From positions 1 through 7,298 of the forward strand of contig JAFQGN010000150.1 of assembly GCA_017398245.1 (NCBI GenBank): a DNA stretch of 7,298 nucleotides. Direction: 5' to 3'. The notes under the pieces were generated by a model. It was given only the letters and a program-made list of their open reading frames with translations, ran no database searches and was not told where the DNA came from. The translations under genes and the position numbers were made by a program. How positions within the stretch are numbered: position 1 is the stretch's first letter; each line of letters opens with the position of its first letter. Below are positions 1 through 6,322 of this stretch, in pieces. The DNA comes from Clostridia bacterium (GTDB lineage: Bacteria; Bacillota_A; Clostridia; Christensenellales; Aristaeellaceae).

Positions 1-138
1 TCAGGTCTCAACTCCAGTCACTCTTAACTCGTTCGGAATCTGACTGTTGTTATCTTCTTTCTTTAACCATTCTGTATCGTTTTCAAGGATCTTCGCGCTC
101 CCTCAGGCTCGGCTCGTTTCTGCCGTTCCCTCAAGCGC
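1..138 (-). other. Probable 5' leader of a ribosomal RNA operon (16S lies beyond the window start)
   Basis: Read on the minus strand, this stretch follows directly from a near-perfect promoter at 146-174 and has no credible open reading frame. It begins with GC-rich stem-forming sequence, including CGGC..GCCG around 105-120. It then carries the CCTTGAAAAC element typical of rRNA leaders and spacers in Gram-positive bacteria, followed by a purine-rich, AT-rich tract with no coding potential. The general look matches the pre-16S leader of Clostridia. The 16S start itself (AGAGTTTGATC-type) is not in the window, so the identity of the downstream RNA is inferred. It could instead be the leader of another strongly expressed stable RNA. 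Confidence 0.65.
79..91 (-). promoter_or_regulatory. boxA-like antitermination element
   Basis: The minus strand reads GATCCTTGAAAAC here, close to the Gram-positive rrn boxA consensus (TGTTCTTTGAAAAC in Bacillus). In rRNA operons this RNA element recruits NusB/NusE (S10) to suppress Rho-dependent termination. It lies about 50 nt after the predicted transcription start, a normal place for a leader boxA. The match is in the core TTGAAAAC, while the 5' part deviates. Confidence 0.55.
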
Positions 139-145
139 AAGAATG

Positions 146-174
146 ATTATATACTATCCCGGCCCATTTGTCAA
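146..174 (-). promoter_or_regulatory. Consensus housekeeping-sigma promoter, probably an rrn P1
   Basis: On the minus strand a perfect -35 TTGACA (169-174) is separated by exactly 17 nt (152-168) from a perfect -10 TATAAT (146-151). The predicted start is the G at about 138. Upstream of the -35, at roughly 175-206, the minus strand is A/T-rich (TTGAAAAG, AAAATAATTT), resembling an UP element. Full consensus in both hexamers with ideal spacing is uncommon and typical of stable-RNA promoters. It is oriented toward the window start, away from all complete protein genes in the window. Confidence 0.88.
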
Positions 175-260
175 CACTTTTCAAGGTTAAGAAATTATTT
201 TGCAATATCTCGGACATTCCTCTTCAAAAGGCGCTCAAAACCCCTGTAACGGCGCGAAAA

Positions 261-291
261 TGCCCGAATATTCCGGTGGAATATTCGGGCA
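261..291 (-). terminator. Perfect 14-bp hairpin after the asparaginase gene
   Basis: The arms TGCCCGAATATTCC and GGAATATTCGGGCA pair perfectly around a 3-nt loop. Read on the minus strand the stem ends in ATTTTCGCG, a short U-run. It lies about 40 nt after the stop codon of the minus-strand asparaginase gene and about 90 nt before the rrn-type promoter, so it would insulate one unit from the other. The U-tract is weak for an intrinsic terminator, and the symmetric stem could also be a protein-binding palindrome. Confidence 0.6.
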
Positions 292-331
292 ACATACGCG
301 AAAACGGGCTTTTTCGGGCCTGTCGAAAGGC

Positions 332-1213
332 TTACAGATACAATTCTTTACCGCAGGGGATGTTCGAACCCTGGAAACAATAGGGAACTTTATCGGTATG
401 CACGCCGCCTTTATCGTCGGTATAGGAGACGCAATAGATCTCGTGGTTGGCCGCGCCGCCGAAGCAGCCGGTCTTATCCATGGCGAGCAGGGCCACGCGG
501 CCGATCTTGATGCGGCTGTGCACATCCTGCACGGCGCGCAGAGCCGCGATGGGCGCGCTCTCGCCCTGCTCCATATAGAAGAAAGCCTTGGCGGCCAGCG
601 CGCCGCGCATGATATCCTCGCCCACGCCGGTGCACACGACCGCGCCGACGTTGTCATCGCAGAAATAGCCGCAGCCAGGCACGGCGGTATCGGACGTGCG
701 GCCGGGCAGCCTGTACAGGAAGCCGGAGGTGGACATCGCAAGAGCGAGGTGGCCGTCCTGGATGCCGATCATGCCCACGGTGTCGTGCTGATCGCGCGTG
801 ATGCCCTTTTTGTCGCGATTTTCCCATTCGATGATGGCCTCGGGCGAGTTCATGTTGCGCTCTTCACAGCCCATTGCGCGCGCAAATTCCGCCGCGCCTG
901 CGCCATTGATGAGGTTATGCGGAGTCTTTTCCATGACAAGGCGCGCGACCTTGACCGGATTTTTGAAGCCAACAAGACCGGCAACCGCGCCGATCTTGCG
1001 CTCGCGGCCTTCCATGAATGCGGCGTCGAGCTCGTTCACTCCGTTTTTGTTCAGGCCGCCGCCATAGCCGACGGTATGCTCGTCGGGGTCGTCTTCCACC
1101 TGGCAGACAGCCCATTCGATGGCGTCTTCGATACTCTGGCCGTTTTTGACCATTTTCCAGGCTTCGCCCATGAATTTGGCCGATTCGCTCCACGTTGCTG
1201 CGATGCGGAACAT
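332..1213 (-). CDS. N4-(beta-N-acetylglucosaminyl)-L-asparaginase (glycosylasparaginase, Ntn-hydrolase family)
   Basis: 293 residues. The family hydrolyses the GlcNAc-asparagine bond of glycoasparagines to aspartate and 1-amino-GlcNAc; related members act on isoaspartyl peptides or asparagine. The key motif DQHDTVGMIG (141-150) carries the predicted Thr145, the residue that becomes the N-terminal nucleophile after autocleavage of the proenzyme at Asp144-Thr145. Further expected residues are Thr162 in STSG, Arg172 and Asp175 in GRTSD, and Thr195-Gly196 in CTGVGED. The HDT-(V/I)-GM form favours the glycosylasparaginase branch over isoaspartyl peptidases. There is no signal peptide, so it should be cytoplasmic and act on imported glycoasparagines, whereas some bacterial relatives are periplasmic. 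The start is supported by GGAG at 1222-1225, 8 nt before the ATG. It lies downstream of metY on the same strand, but a 168-nt gap with its own promoter-like sequence and a repeat argues for separate transcription. Substrate preference cannot be fixed from sequence. Confidence 0.9.
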   Translation of the reverse strand: MFRIAATWSESAKFMGEAWKMVKNGQSIEDAIEWAVCQVEDDPDEHTVGYGGGLNKNGVNELDAAFMEGRERKIGAVAGLVGFKNPVKVARLVMEKTPHNLINGAGAAEFARAMGCEERNMNSPEAIIEWENRDKKGITRDQHDTVGMIGIQDGHLALAMSTSGFLYRLPGRTSDTAVPGCGYFCDDNVGAVVCTGVGEDIMRGALAAKAFFYMEQGESAPIAALRAVQDVHSRIKIGRVALLAMDKTGCFGGAANHEIYCVSYTDDKGGVHTDKVPYCFQGSNIPCGKELYL

Positions 1214-1240
1214 GCGCTCAACTCCGTTTCTACATATAAT

Positions 1241-1249
1241 AATATAACA
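1241..1249 (-). promoter_or_regulatory. Extended -10 promoter for the asparaginase gene
   Basis: The minus strand reads TGTTATATT, an extended -10 (TGn followed by TATATT), inside an AT-rich island within GC-rich DNA. No good -35 lies 16-18 nt upstream, which extended -10 promoters tolerate. The start site would be near 1234, giving a leader of about 20 nt that just holds the ribosome binding site. Overlapping alternatives (TATTAT, TTATAT) exist in the same island. Confidence 0.45.
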
Positions 1250-1290
1250 GGATCGGGCCTATTTCGCTTGCCGGTCGGCAGAACAGATCA

Positions 1291-1360
1291 GCCCAAATAT
1301 TGGTTTCTTTGGGTGGGGTGCGGGGAGGGCCTTTCTTTTTCAAAAGAAAGGCCCTCCCCG
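1291..1360 (+). repeat. Composite hairpin repeat, family 2, copy 1 (between metY and the asparaginase gene)
   Basis: A 20-nt block (1291-1310; GCCCAAATA.TGGTTTCTTT), itself able to pair CCCAAA with TTTGGG, is followed by 10 nt and then a perfect 19-bp inverted repeat (left arm 1321-1339, loop TC, right arm 1342-1360; innermost pairs probably open). The same architecture recurs at 2821-2892. It starts 21 nt past the metY stop on the minus strand, so it may also end or stabilise the metY mRNA. Neither strand has a U-run after the stem, so a classical intrinsic terminator is not clearly supported. Confidence 0.8.
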
Positions 1361-1381
1361 CCGTCCTCTCGTTACCCCTCG

Positions 1382-2665
1382 TCAGCCCTCGAGGGCCTGC
1401 TTGAGGTCGGCGATAAGATCGTTCACATCTTCAAGGCCGACGGACATGCGGATCATATCCGGCAGAGTGCCGGAAGCGATGAGCGCCTGCTCGTCAAGCT
1501 GGCTGTGGGTGGTGCTGGCCGGATGGATGACCAGCGACTTCGCATCGGCAATATTAGCCAGATGGGTGAAGATCTGGCAGCGCTCGATGAAGCGCGCGCC
1601 GGCGGCCTTGCCGCCCTTGACGCCGAAGGTCATGATCGCGCCGCAGCCGTCGGGCATGTACTTTTCATAGCGCTCATGATACTTATCGCCCGGCAGATAC
1701 GGGTAATTGATATAGGTAACGTTCGGATGGCCCTTGAGGAACTCGGCCACCTTTTCCGCGTTGCGGCAATGCCTTTCCACGCGCATGGAGAGAGTCTCCA
1801 GCCCCTGCAGAACGAGGAACGCGCTGAACGGCGCAAGGCACGCACCCATATCGCGCAGCACCTGCGCGCGGGCCTTGGTGGCCACGGGGGCGGCCTGGTC
1901 GGCATAGATCATGCCGTGATTGGTGGGATCGGGCTCGTTGAAATCCGGAAAGCGCGGGTTGCCCTTCCAGTTGAAATTGCCAAGATCGATCAGCGCGCCG
2001 GCGATGGTGGTGCCGTGGCCGCCCAGATACTTGGTTACGGAATGGATGACGATATCCACGCCCCATTTTTTCAGGTCGATCAGAAGCGGGGTGCCGAAGG
2101 TGTTGTCGCAAACGGTAGGCACACCGTGCTTGTGGGCGATTTCGCAAATTTTCTCAATGTCGGGCAGGTTGATCTGCGGGTTGCCGAGGGTCTCAAAATA
2201 GACCAGCTTGGTCTTTTCGCCGATGGCCTTGTCCAGCGCGTCGAAATCTTCCACATCGACAAATTTCACGTTGATGCCGAAGCGCTCGGGCAGACGGTCG
2301 CCAAAGAGGGTGTAGGTGCCGCCGTAGAGCGTGGTGGCCGCGATGATCTCGTCGCCGGTCTTGGCCAGGGAGAACACGGCCGCGGCTTCCGCCGCCATGC
2401 CGCTGGCAAACGCGACCGCGCCGACGCCGCGCTCCAGAGCCGCAAGGCGCTTTTCCAGAACGTCCACCGTCGGGTTCATGATACGGCTGTAGATATTGCC
2501 GGAGCGCTCATGGTTGAACAGCTCGGCCGCGTACTGCACGCTTTCAAAGGCGAAGGAGGCCGTCTGATAGATCGGCACTGCGCTCGCGCCGGTGGTCGGG
2601 TCCGGCTTCTGGCCCGCGTGGGCCTGCAGGGTATCAAAACCATAGGTCTTTTTTTCGTCCAGCAT
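1382..2665 (-). CDS. metY: O-acetylhomoserine sulfhydrylase (O-acetylhomoserine aminocarboxypropyltransferase), PLP-dependent
   Basis: 427 residues, the normal length for MetY. It joins O-acetyl-L-homoserine and sulfide to give homocysteine and acetate, the direct-sulfhydrylation route to methionine, and is a cytoplasmic homotetramer of the Cys/Met metabolism PLP family. Visible landmarks are YSRIMNPT (59-66; Tyr59 and Arg61 bind the cofactor phosphate of the neighbouring subunit), SGMA (88-91), Tyr114 in TLYGGT (stacks on the PLP ring), Asp187 in CDNTFGTP (binds the pyridine nitrogen), SVTKYLGGHG with the Schiff-base Lys212, and the C-terminal NIADAKSLVIHPASTTHSQL and MIRMSVGLE blocks (Arg406 binds the substrate carboxylate). 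The long insertion before NHGMIY separates MetY from the shorter MetB/MetC/MetZ enzymes. Start: AAGGAGG at 2673-2679, 7 nt before the ATG. A promoter is predicted at 2896-2924, and the leader of about 220 nt consists of repeat hairpins; I see no SAM riboswitch signature. Family-2 repeats flank the gene on both sides. Confidence 0.96.
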   Translation of the reverse strand: MLDEKKTYGFDTLQAHAGQKPDPTTGASAVPIYQTASFAFESVQYAAELFNHERSGNIYSRIMNPTVDVLEKRLAALERGVGAVAFASGMAAEAAAVFSLAKTGDEIIAATTLYGGTYTLFGDRLPERFGINVKFVDVEDFDALDKAIGEKTKLVYFETLGNPQINLPDIEKICEIAHKHGVPTVCDNTFGTPLLIDLKKWGVDIVIHSVTKYLGGHGTTIAGALIDLGNFNWKGNPRFPDFNEPDPTNHGMIYADQAAPVATKARAQVLRDMGACLAPFSAFLVLQGLETLSMRVERHCRNAEKVAEFLKGHPNVTYINYPYLPGDKYHERYEKYMPDGCGAIMTFGVKGGKAAGARFIERCQIFTHLANIADAKSLVIHPASTTHSQLDEQALIASGTLPDMIRMSVGLEDVNDLIADLKQALEG

Positions 2666-2703
2666 TTTCTTTCCTCCTTCTCAGGCAGGGGCAAGGGAGC
2701 ACG

Positions 2704-2771
2704 CCAAGGGGCGCCGCCCCTTGGAACCCTGCTTAAGGGACAATGTCCCTTAAGAATCCCATAATGGGGAT
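2704..2771 (+). repeat. Three-hairpin repeat, family 1, copy A (metY leader)
   Basis: Three consecutive palindromes lie within 68 nt. Hairpin 1 (2704-2724) pairs CCAAGGGGC with GCCCCTTGG. Hairpin 2 (2732-2754) pairs CTTAAGGGACA with TGTCCCTTAAG around one base. Hairpin 3 (2756-2771) pairs ATCCC with GGGAT. Its first 57 nt match 55 of 57 positions of the copy at 7037-7093, while hairpin 3 varies. It lies only about 25 nt upstream of the metY ribosome binding site and would be transcribed in the metY leader. Weak similarity continues to about 2800. It codes for nothing. Confidence 0.9.
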
Positions 2772-2820
2772 GAATTTTGTATTCTCTTCCGATAGGTTCG
2801 CTTCCCCCGAAATCCAAAGA

Positions 2821-2892
2821 GCCCAAATAATGGTTTCTTTTAGGAAGGGCGCGGGAAACCCTTTTCTTTTCCGAAAGAAAAGGGTTTCCCGC
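2821..2892 (+). repeat. Composite hairpin repeat, family 2, copy 2 (upstream of metY)
   Basis: The 20-nt block at 2821-2840 matches copy 1 (1291-1310) at 19 of 20 positions. The 10-nt spacing is conserved, and a perfect 19-bp inverted repeat follows (2851-2869 and 2874-2892, loop TCCG). The stem differs from copy 1 in its outer half but remains fully paired, so the structure rather than the exact sequence is kept. The inner CCTTTTCTTT/AAAGAAAAGG part is close to copy 1. It abuts the predicted metY -10 box. Confidence 0.85.
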
Positions 2893-2895
2893 ATC

Positions 2896-2924
2896 ATTAT
2901 ACCGCAATCCCCCGGGCGGCGCAA
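2896..2924 (-). promoter_or_regulatory. Predicted metY promoter
   Basis: The minus strand has a perfect -10 TATAAT (2896-2901), 17 nt of spacer (2902-2918) and a partial -35 TTGCGC (2919-2924; the key TTG is present). The predicted start at about 2889 falls inside the right arm of the 19-bp palindrome 2851-2892, so the transcript would begin with most of that stem. Together with the plus-strand promoter near 2981, this forms a divergent control region of under 100 nt. Confidence 0.65.
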
Positions 2925-2957
2925 TCGGTCTTTAACGTATATGACGAGGATATGCTC

Positions 2958-2986
2958 TGGTATTTTACGTGCAATGCGTGTATAAT
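2958..2986 (+). promoter_or_regulatory. Candidate promoter for the CotH-VTC operon
   Basis: A perfect TATAAT lies at 2981-2986, preceded by TG at 2979-2980. The hexamer 17 nt upstream (2958-2963, TGGTAT) is a poor -35. The start would be near 2993, giving a leader of about 90 nt that is GC-rich at first and AT-rich near the ribosome binding site (TGGAGGA at 3072-3078, 8 nt before the ATG at 3086). A weak -35 suggests low basal expression or an activator; no clear operator is visible. Confidence 0.45.
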
Positions 2987-3085
2987 AAGGAAAGCACGCG
3001 CCCGGAGGCGGAACAAACGCCCCTGCGCGCGCGACAAAACAGCAAGTACCTATATTTACATACAACCATTATGGAGGAATAACGG

Positions 3086-6000
3086 ATGCAAACGCGCAAA
3101 GCACCCCCGAAACCCGCGCCCAGGCCGGCTTCCAGACCGCCGCAGGCGCGAAAGGCCGCCCCTTCCAAGCCGCATATGGAAAACGCGAACCCCGTGCTGA
3201 TCGCCGTGGTCGCGCTCGTCGTCATAGCGGCGCTGGTAGGCGGATACCTTCTGCAGTACGTCGCCTTCCCGGACGGGCTCTTCCCTGACCGCACGGCGCA
3301 GGGCGGCGGAGCCGGCGAACCGGTGACCGAGATCGCGCCCACGACGGCTGTGCGCATCAACGAGATCATGTCGTCCAACGGCACGGCCTGGTCCGACGAG
3401 CACGGCGAGTTCGGCGACTGGGTGGAGATCACGAACACCTCTTCCACCGAGACGATCGACATTTCCGGCTGGATCCTCACCGACACGGCCAACGCGCTCA
3501 ACGCGTTCACCTTCCCGCAGCAGACTCTGGCCCCCGGCGAGTTCGTGCTCGTCTTCTGCGACGGCACGCTGCACAACACCCCGGGCTATACCTACCATGC
3601 GCCCTTCAAGCTCTCCTCTGACGGAGACACGCTGCTTCTGTTCAACAGAGACGAGATCGCCGTCGAATCGATCAACATCCCGTCCCTCAACCGCAACCAG
3701 AGCTACGCGCGCGTGAACGGCGGCTGGCAGGTCACCTCCTCCTACACGCCGTGCATGCCCAACGAGGAGCAGTACCACCAGATGATGCGCGAGGCTCTCT
3801 CCGGCGGGCAGACCTCCTCCATCGTCGTTTCCGAGATCATGGCCGACAACGCCACGTACATCCGCGATGAAGACGGCGAATACTGCGACTGGATCGAGAT
3901 CGCCAACACGGGCTCCTCTGCCGTGAATCTTTCCGGCTGGTGCCTGTCCGACGATACCTCCAACCCCACCAAGTGGCGCTTCCCGAACGTGACCATTGCG
4001 CCGGGCGAACACATGGTCGTCTACTGCTCGGGCAAGAACCGGGCCGAGGCCGGTGCGAACCTGCACACCTCCTTCCGCCTTGGAGCCGAGGGCGAAATGG
4101 CCGTCCTTTCCAACGCGCAGGGCGTTGTTCAGTCTTCCGTGAGCTACACGAATTTGAAGACCGACCGCAGCCTGAGCCTGTACGAAGGCAATTACACCAC
4201 CAACCTTGCACCCACGCCGGGCGCGGCCAATACGGCCGCCTCGGCTGCGGCGCAGGCCGAAAGCATGGCCTCCGCCAACCCCTATAAGGTTTATATTTCC
4301 GAAGTTTCCGCAGGGACCTCCCGCACGGTCGATACCGAGGGAACGCAGCCCGAGTGGATCGAGATCATCAACAAATCTACCGTGACGGTGGATCTTTCCG
4401 GATGGGGCCTTTCCGACAACGCCGGCCGCCCGCGCAAATGGCAGTTTGCCGATGGCGCGTCCATCAAGCCCGGTCAGTATCTGATCGTCAAGCTGGGCGA
4501 GAGCGACGTGCAGGATGTTTCCTCCGGCTCCTATCAGGCTAACTTCGGCCTCTCCCTTCTTGCCGACGCCGACGAGACCGTTACCCTCTGCACGCCCGAT
4601 GGCAGCGTGGTCGACCGCATGCCTCTTCCGAGGCAGTATGCATCCATCAGCTATGGGCGCATAGACGGGCAGGACGGCTTTTTTTATTTAGCAAAATCCA
4701 CCCCCGGCAGCCAGAACAACAACACCGGCTATGCCCTGCGCACAGACCCGGCCTCCTTCTCCATTGCGGGCGGCATGTATGACGGCGCTGTGACCGTGGA
4801 GCTTTCCGCGCAGGAGAACGCCACCATCCGCTATACGACGGACGGCTCCGTGCCCACCACCTCTTCCCCGGTGTACACCGGGCCGATCACCCTGAACGAG
4901 ACCACCGTGCTGCGCAGCCGCGTATGGCGTGATCAGGAATACCCCTCCGCGACCGAGACGCAGACCTATTTCGTTGGCGTGAGCCACACGATGAACGTGA
5001 TGAGCGTGGTGGTCGACCCGGCGGACCTCTGGTCACAGGAAAAGGGCCTGTATGTCCTCGGGCCCAACGCAATGGAATACCCCTACGGCTCCATCGATCG
5101 TGGCGCGAACTTCTGGATGACATGGGAAAAGAGCGCCAATGTGGAATACTACGGCACCGACGGCTCCACCATCCTTTCGCAGGGCTGCGGCCTGAAGCTG
5201 CACGGCCAGTACAGCCGAAGCGAGCCGCAGAAGGCCTTCAAGATCATCGCGCGCGAGGAATACGACGAGCAGGATTTCTTCTATGCGCCGCTGTTCTCTG
5301 AGCGCGATTACACGCAGTACCAGTCGTTCGTTTTGCGCTCGTCCGGCTCTGACGGCGACAAGACCCGCATGCGCGACAGCATCCTGACCAGCCTTGCGGA
5401 AAACACGCCTGTTATGTATCAGGCGACGGAGCTGGTCGTCGTGTATCTGAACGGGCAGTACTGGGGCCAGTACAATCTGCGCGAACGCATCAACCAATAC
5501 AGCGTGGCCCAGTGGGAGGGCTGGGACGACCCGGAGAACGTCGATCTTGTCAAGGCGAACAGCAATGTTCTGCATGGCTCCGACGAGAGCTACCAGAAGA
5601 TGCTTGCATGGGTGAAGAAAAACGGCGTGAAGAGCGACGAGGCCCTTGCCGCCGTGGGCGAAGTGGTCGATCTGGAAAACTTCATCGATTACATCTGCCT
5701 GCAGATGTTCACCGGCAACACCGACACGCTCAACGTAAAGCGCTACCGCAACGCCGTTTCCGGCGACGGCCGCTGGAGATGGATCTTCTTCGACCTGGAC
5801 TGGGCGTTCTACACCGATACGAACTCTCCCACCCGCTGGATGAACCCGGCGGGCATGGGAAACTCCATGCGCACGAACAACACTCTCTACGTCGAGCTGA
5901 TGAAGAACGACACCTTCCGCGCCATGTTCCTGAAGCGGCTGGGCGAACTGATGGCGACCGATTTCACCACGCAGGCCATTGTGGACAAGGTGAACGCGCG

Positions 6001-6310
6001 CATTAACGAGCTGATGCCCGAAATGGCCAACCACATGCCCGGCTGGCAGAACATCGTAAACGGCTGGCTTGCCAACAATGTCGATACCCTGCCCGCCTCT
6101 GTGCTGAGCAAGTACACCTTCGATATGGACAAGTGGAAGAGCGAGCTGAGCCGGTTTATCGATTATGCCGAAGAGCGGCCGACCAAGATGATCCAGTACA
6201 TGCAGGATTCCAGCAAGGATTACAGCATGGCCGTGACAAAGGAAGAGCTGAACCTCTACTTTGCCGACGCCATTCAGGCCATTTACGATTACAAAGAAGC
6301 CAAGAAGTAA
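3086..6310 (+). CDS. Membrane-anchored CotH kinase family protein with three lamin-tail domains
   Basis: 1074 residues. Residues 1-31 are Pro/Lys/Arg-rich (8 Lys/Arg), then one hydrophobic segment (about 36-60) with an acidic flank. By the positive-inside rule it is an N-in signal anchor that puts the rest outside the membrane. Three lamin-tail (LTD) beta domains follow at about 86-218, 246-380 and 402-541, each with the pattern I.EIM/V....E...WIEI.N...DLSGW.LSD. Next comes a chitobiase/HEX-C-like beta sandwich at 558-630 (IRYTTDGSVPT). The CotH kinase domain spans about 635-1035, with KLHGQYSRSEPQKAFK (704-719), LRSSGSDGDKTRMRDS (750-765), YLNGQYWGQYNLRERI (787-802) and FFDLDWAF (901-908, probable metal-binding Asp903/Asp905). 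CotH of Bacillus phosphorylates spore-coat proteins; outside spores the targets are unknown. LTDs suggest binding to wall polymers or nucleic acid. It is cotranscribed with the polyphosphate polymerase that starts 12 nt after its stop. The family assignment is firm; the kinase activity and topology are inferred. Confidence 0.92.
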   Translation: MQTRKAPPKPAPRPASRPPQARKAAPSKPHMENANPVLIAVVALVVIAALVGGYLLQYVAFPDGLFPDRTAQGGGAGEPVTEIAPTTAVRINEIMSSNGTAWSDEHGEFGDWVEITNTSSTETIDISGWILTDTANALNAFTFPQQTLAPGEFVLVFCDGTLHNTPGYTYHAPFKLSSDGDTLLLFNRDEIAVESINIPSLNRNQSYARVNGGWQVTSSYTPCMPNEEQYHQMMREALSGGQTSSIVVSEIMADNATYIRDEDGEYCDWIEIANTGSSAVNLSGWCLSDDTSNPTKWRFPNVTIAPGEHMVVYCSGKNRAEAGANLHTSFRLGAEGEMAVLSNAQGVVQSSVSYTNLKTDRSLSLYEGNYTTNLAPTPGAANTAASAAAQAESMASANPYKVYISEVSAGTSRTVDTEGTQPEWIEIINKSTVTVDLSGWGLSDNAGRPRKWQFADGASIKPGQYLIVKLGESDVQDVSSGSYQANFGLSLLADADETVTLCTPDGSVVDRMPLPRQYASISYGRIDGQDGFFYLAKSTPGSQNNNTGYALRTDPASFSIAGGMYDGAVTVELSAQENATIRYTTDGSVPTTSSPVYTGPITLNETTVLRSRVWRDQEYPSATETQTYFVGVSHTMNVMSVVVDPADLWSQEKGLYVLGPNAMEYPYGSIDRGANFWMTWEKSANVEYYGTDGSTILSQGCGLKLHGQYSRSEPQKAFKIIAREEYDEQDFFYAPLFSERDYTQYQSFVLRSSGSDGDKTRMRDSILTSLAENTPVMYQATELVVVYLNGQYWGQYNLRERINQYSVAQWEGWDDPENVDLVKANSNVLHGSDESYQKMLAWVKKNGVKSDEALAAVGEVVDLENFIDYICLQMFTGNTDTLNVKRYRNAVSGDGRWRWIFFDLDWAFYTDTNSPTRWMNPAGMGNSMRTNNTLYVELMKNDTFRAMFLKRLGELMATDFTTQAIVDKVNARINELMPEMANHMPGWQNIVNGWLANNVDTLPASVLSKYTFDMDKWKSELSRFIDYAEERPTKMIQYMQDSSKDYSMAVTKEELNLYFADAIQAIYDYKEAKK

Positions 6311-6312
6311 CG

Positions 6313-6320
6313 AAAGGAGG
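6313..6320 (+). promoter_or_regulatory. Strong ribosome binding site with ambiguous start choice
   Basis: AAAGGAGG is a full Shine-Dalgarno match, but it sits only 2 nt before the first ATG (6323) and 14 nt before the second in-frame ATG (6335). Neither spacing is optimal. A second, weaker AGGAG at 6327-6331 is 3 nt before the ATG at 6335. The conserved VTC core starts at RHEIKF, just after the second Met, so either start leaves the fold intact. Confidence 0.7.
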
Positions 6321-6322
6321 GC

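Noticed and set aside
293..331. Additional terminator in the CGGGC-TTTTT-CGGGC stretch after the asparaginase stop
   Set aside because: The two CGGGC blocks are direct, not inverted, repeats. Only a weak 4-bp GCCT/AGGC stem (318-331) can form, so the 261-291 hairpin is the better candidate.
200..2764. Plus-strand open frame of 854 codons covering both minus-strand genes
   Set aside because: It is antisense to two clearly conserved enzymes and runs through the intergenic palindrome and repeat A. Its translation is low-complexity (Ala/Gly/His/Asp-rich), matches no family I know, and has no ribosome binding site. A GC-rich third position keeps this antisense frame free of stops.
1382..2892. metY as part of a transposon
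   Set aside because: Flanking direct repeats exist, but there is no transposase, no terminal inverted repeats bounding the segment and no target-site duplication I can recognise. Kept only as a cassette hypothesis.
2666..2895. SAM riboswitch or T-box in the metY leader
   Set aside because: I looked for the conserved SAM-I core and T-box elements on the minus strand and saw none; the leader is accounted for by two repeat elements. A covariance search would settle it.
3056..4066. Minus-strand open frame of 336 codons opposite the LTD domains
   Set aside because: It is antisense to the membrane anchor and lamin-tail domains, has a repetitive Arg/Val/Gly composition and no recognisable motif. 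It is a compositional shadow.
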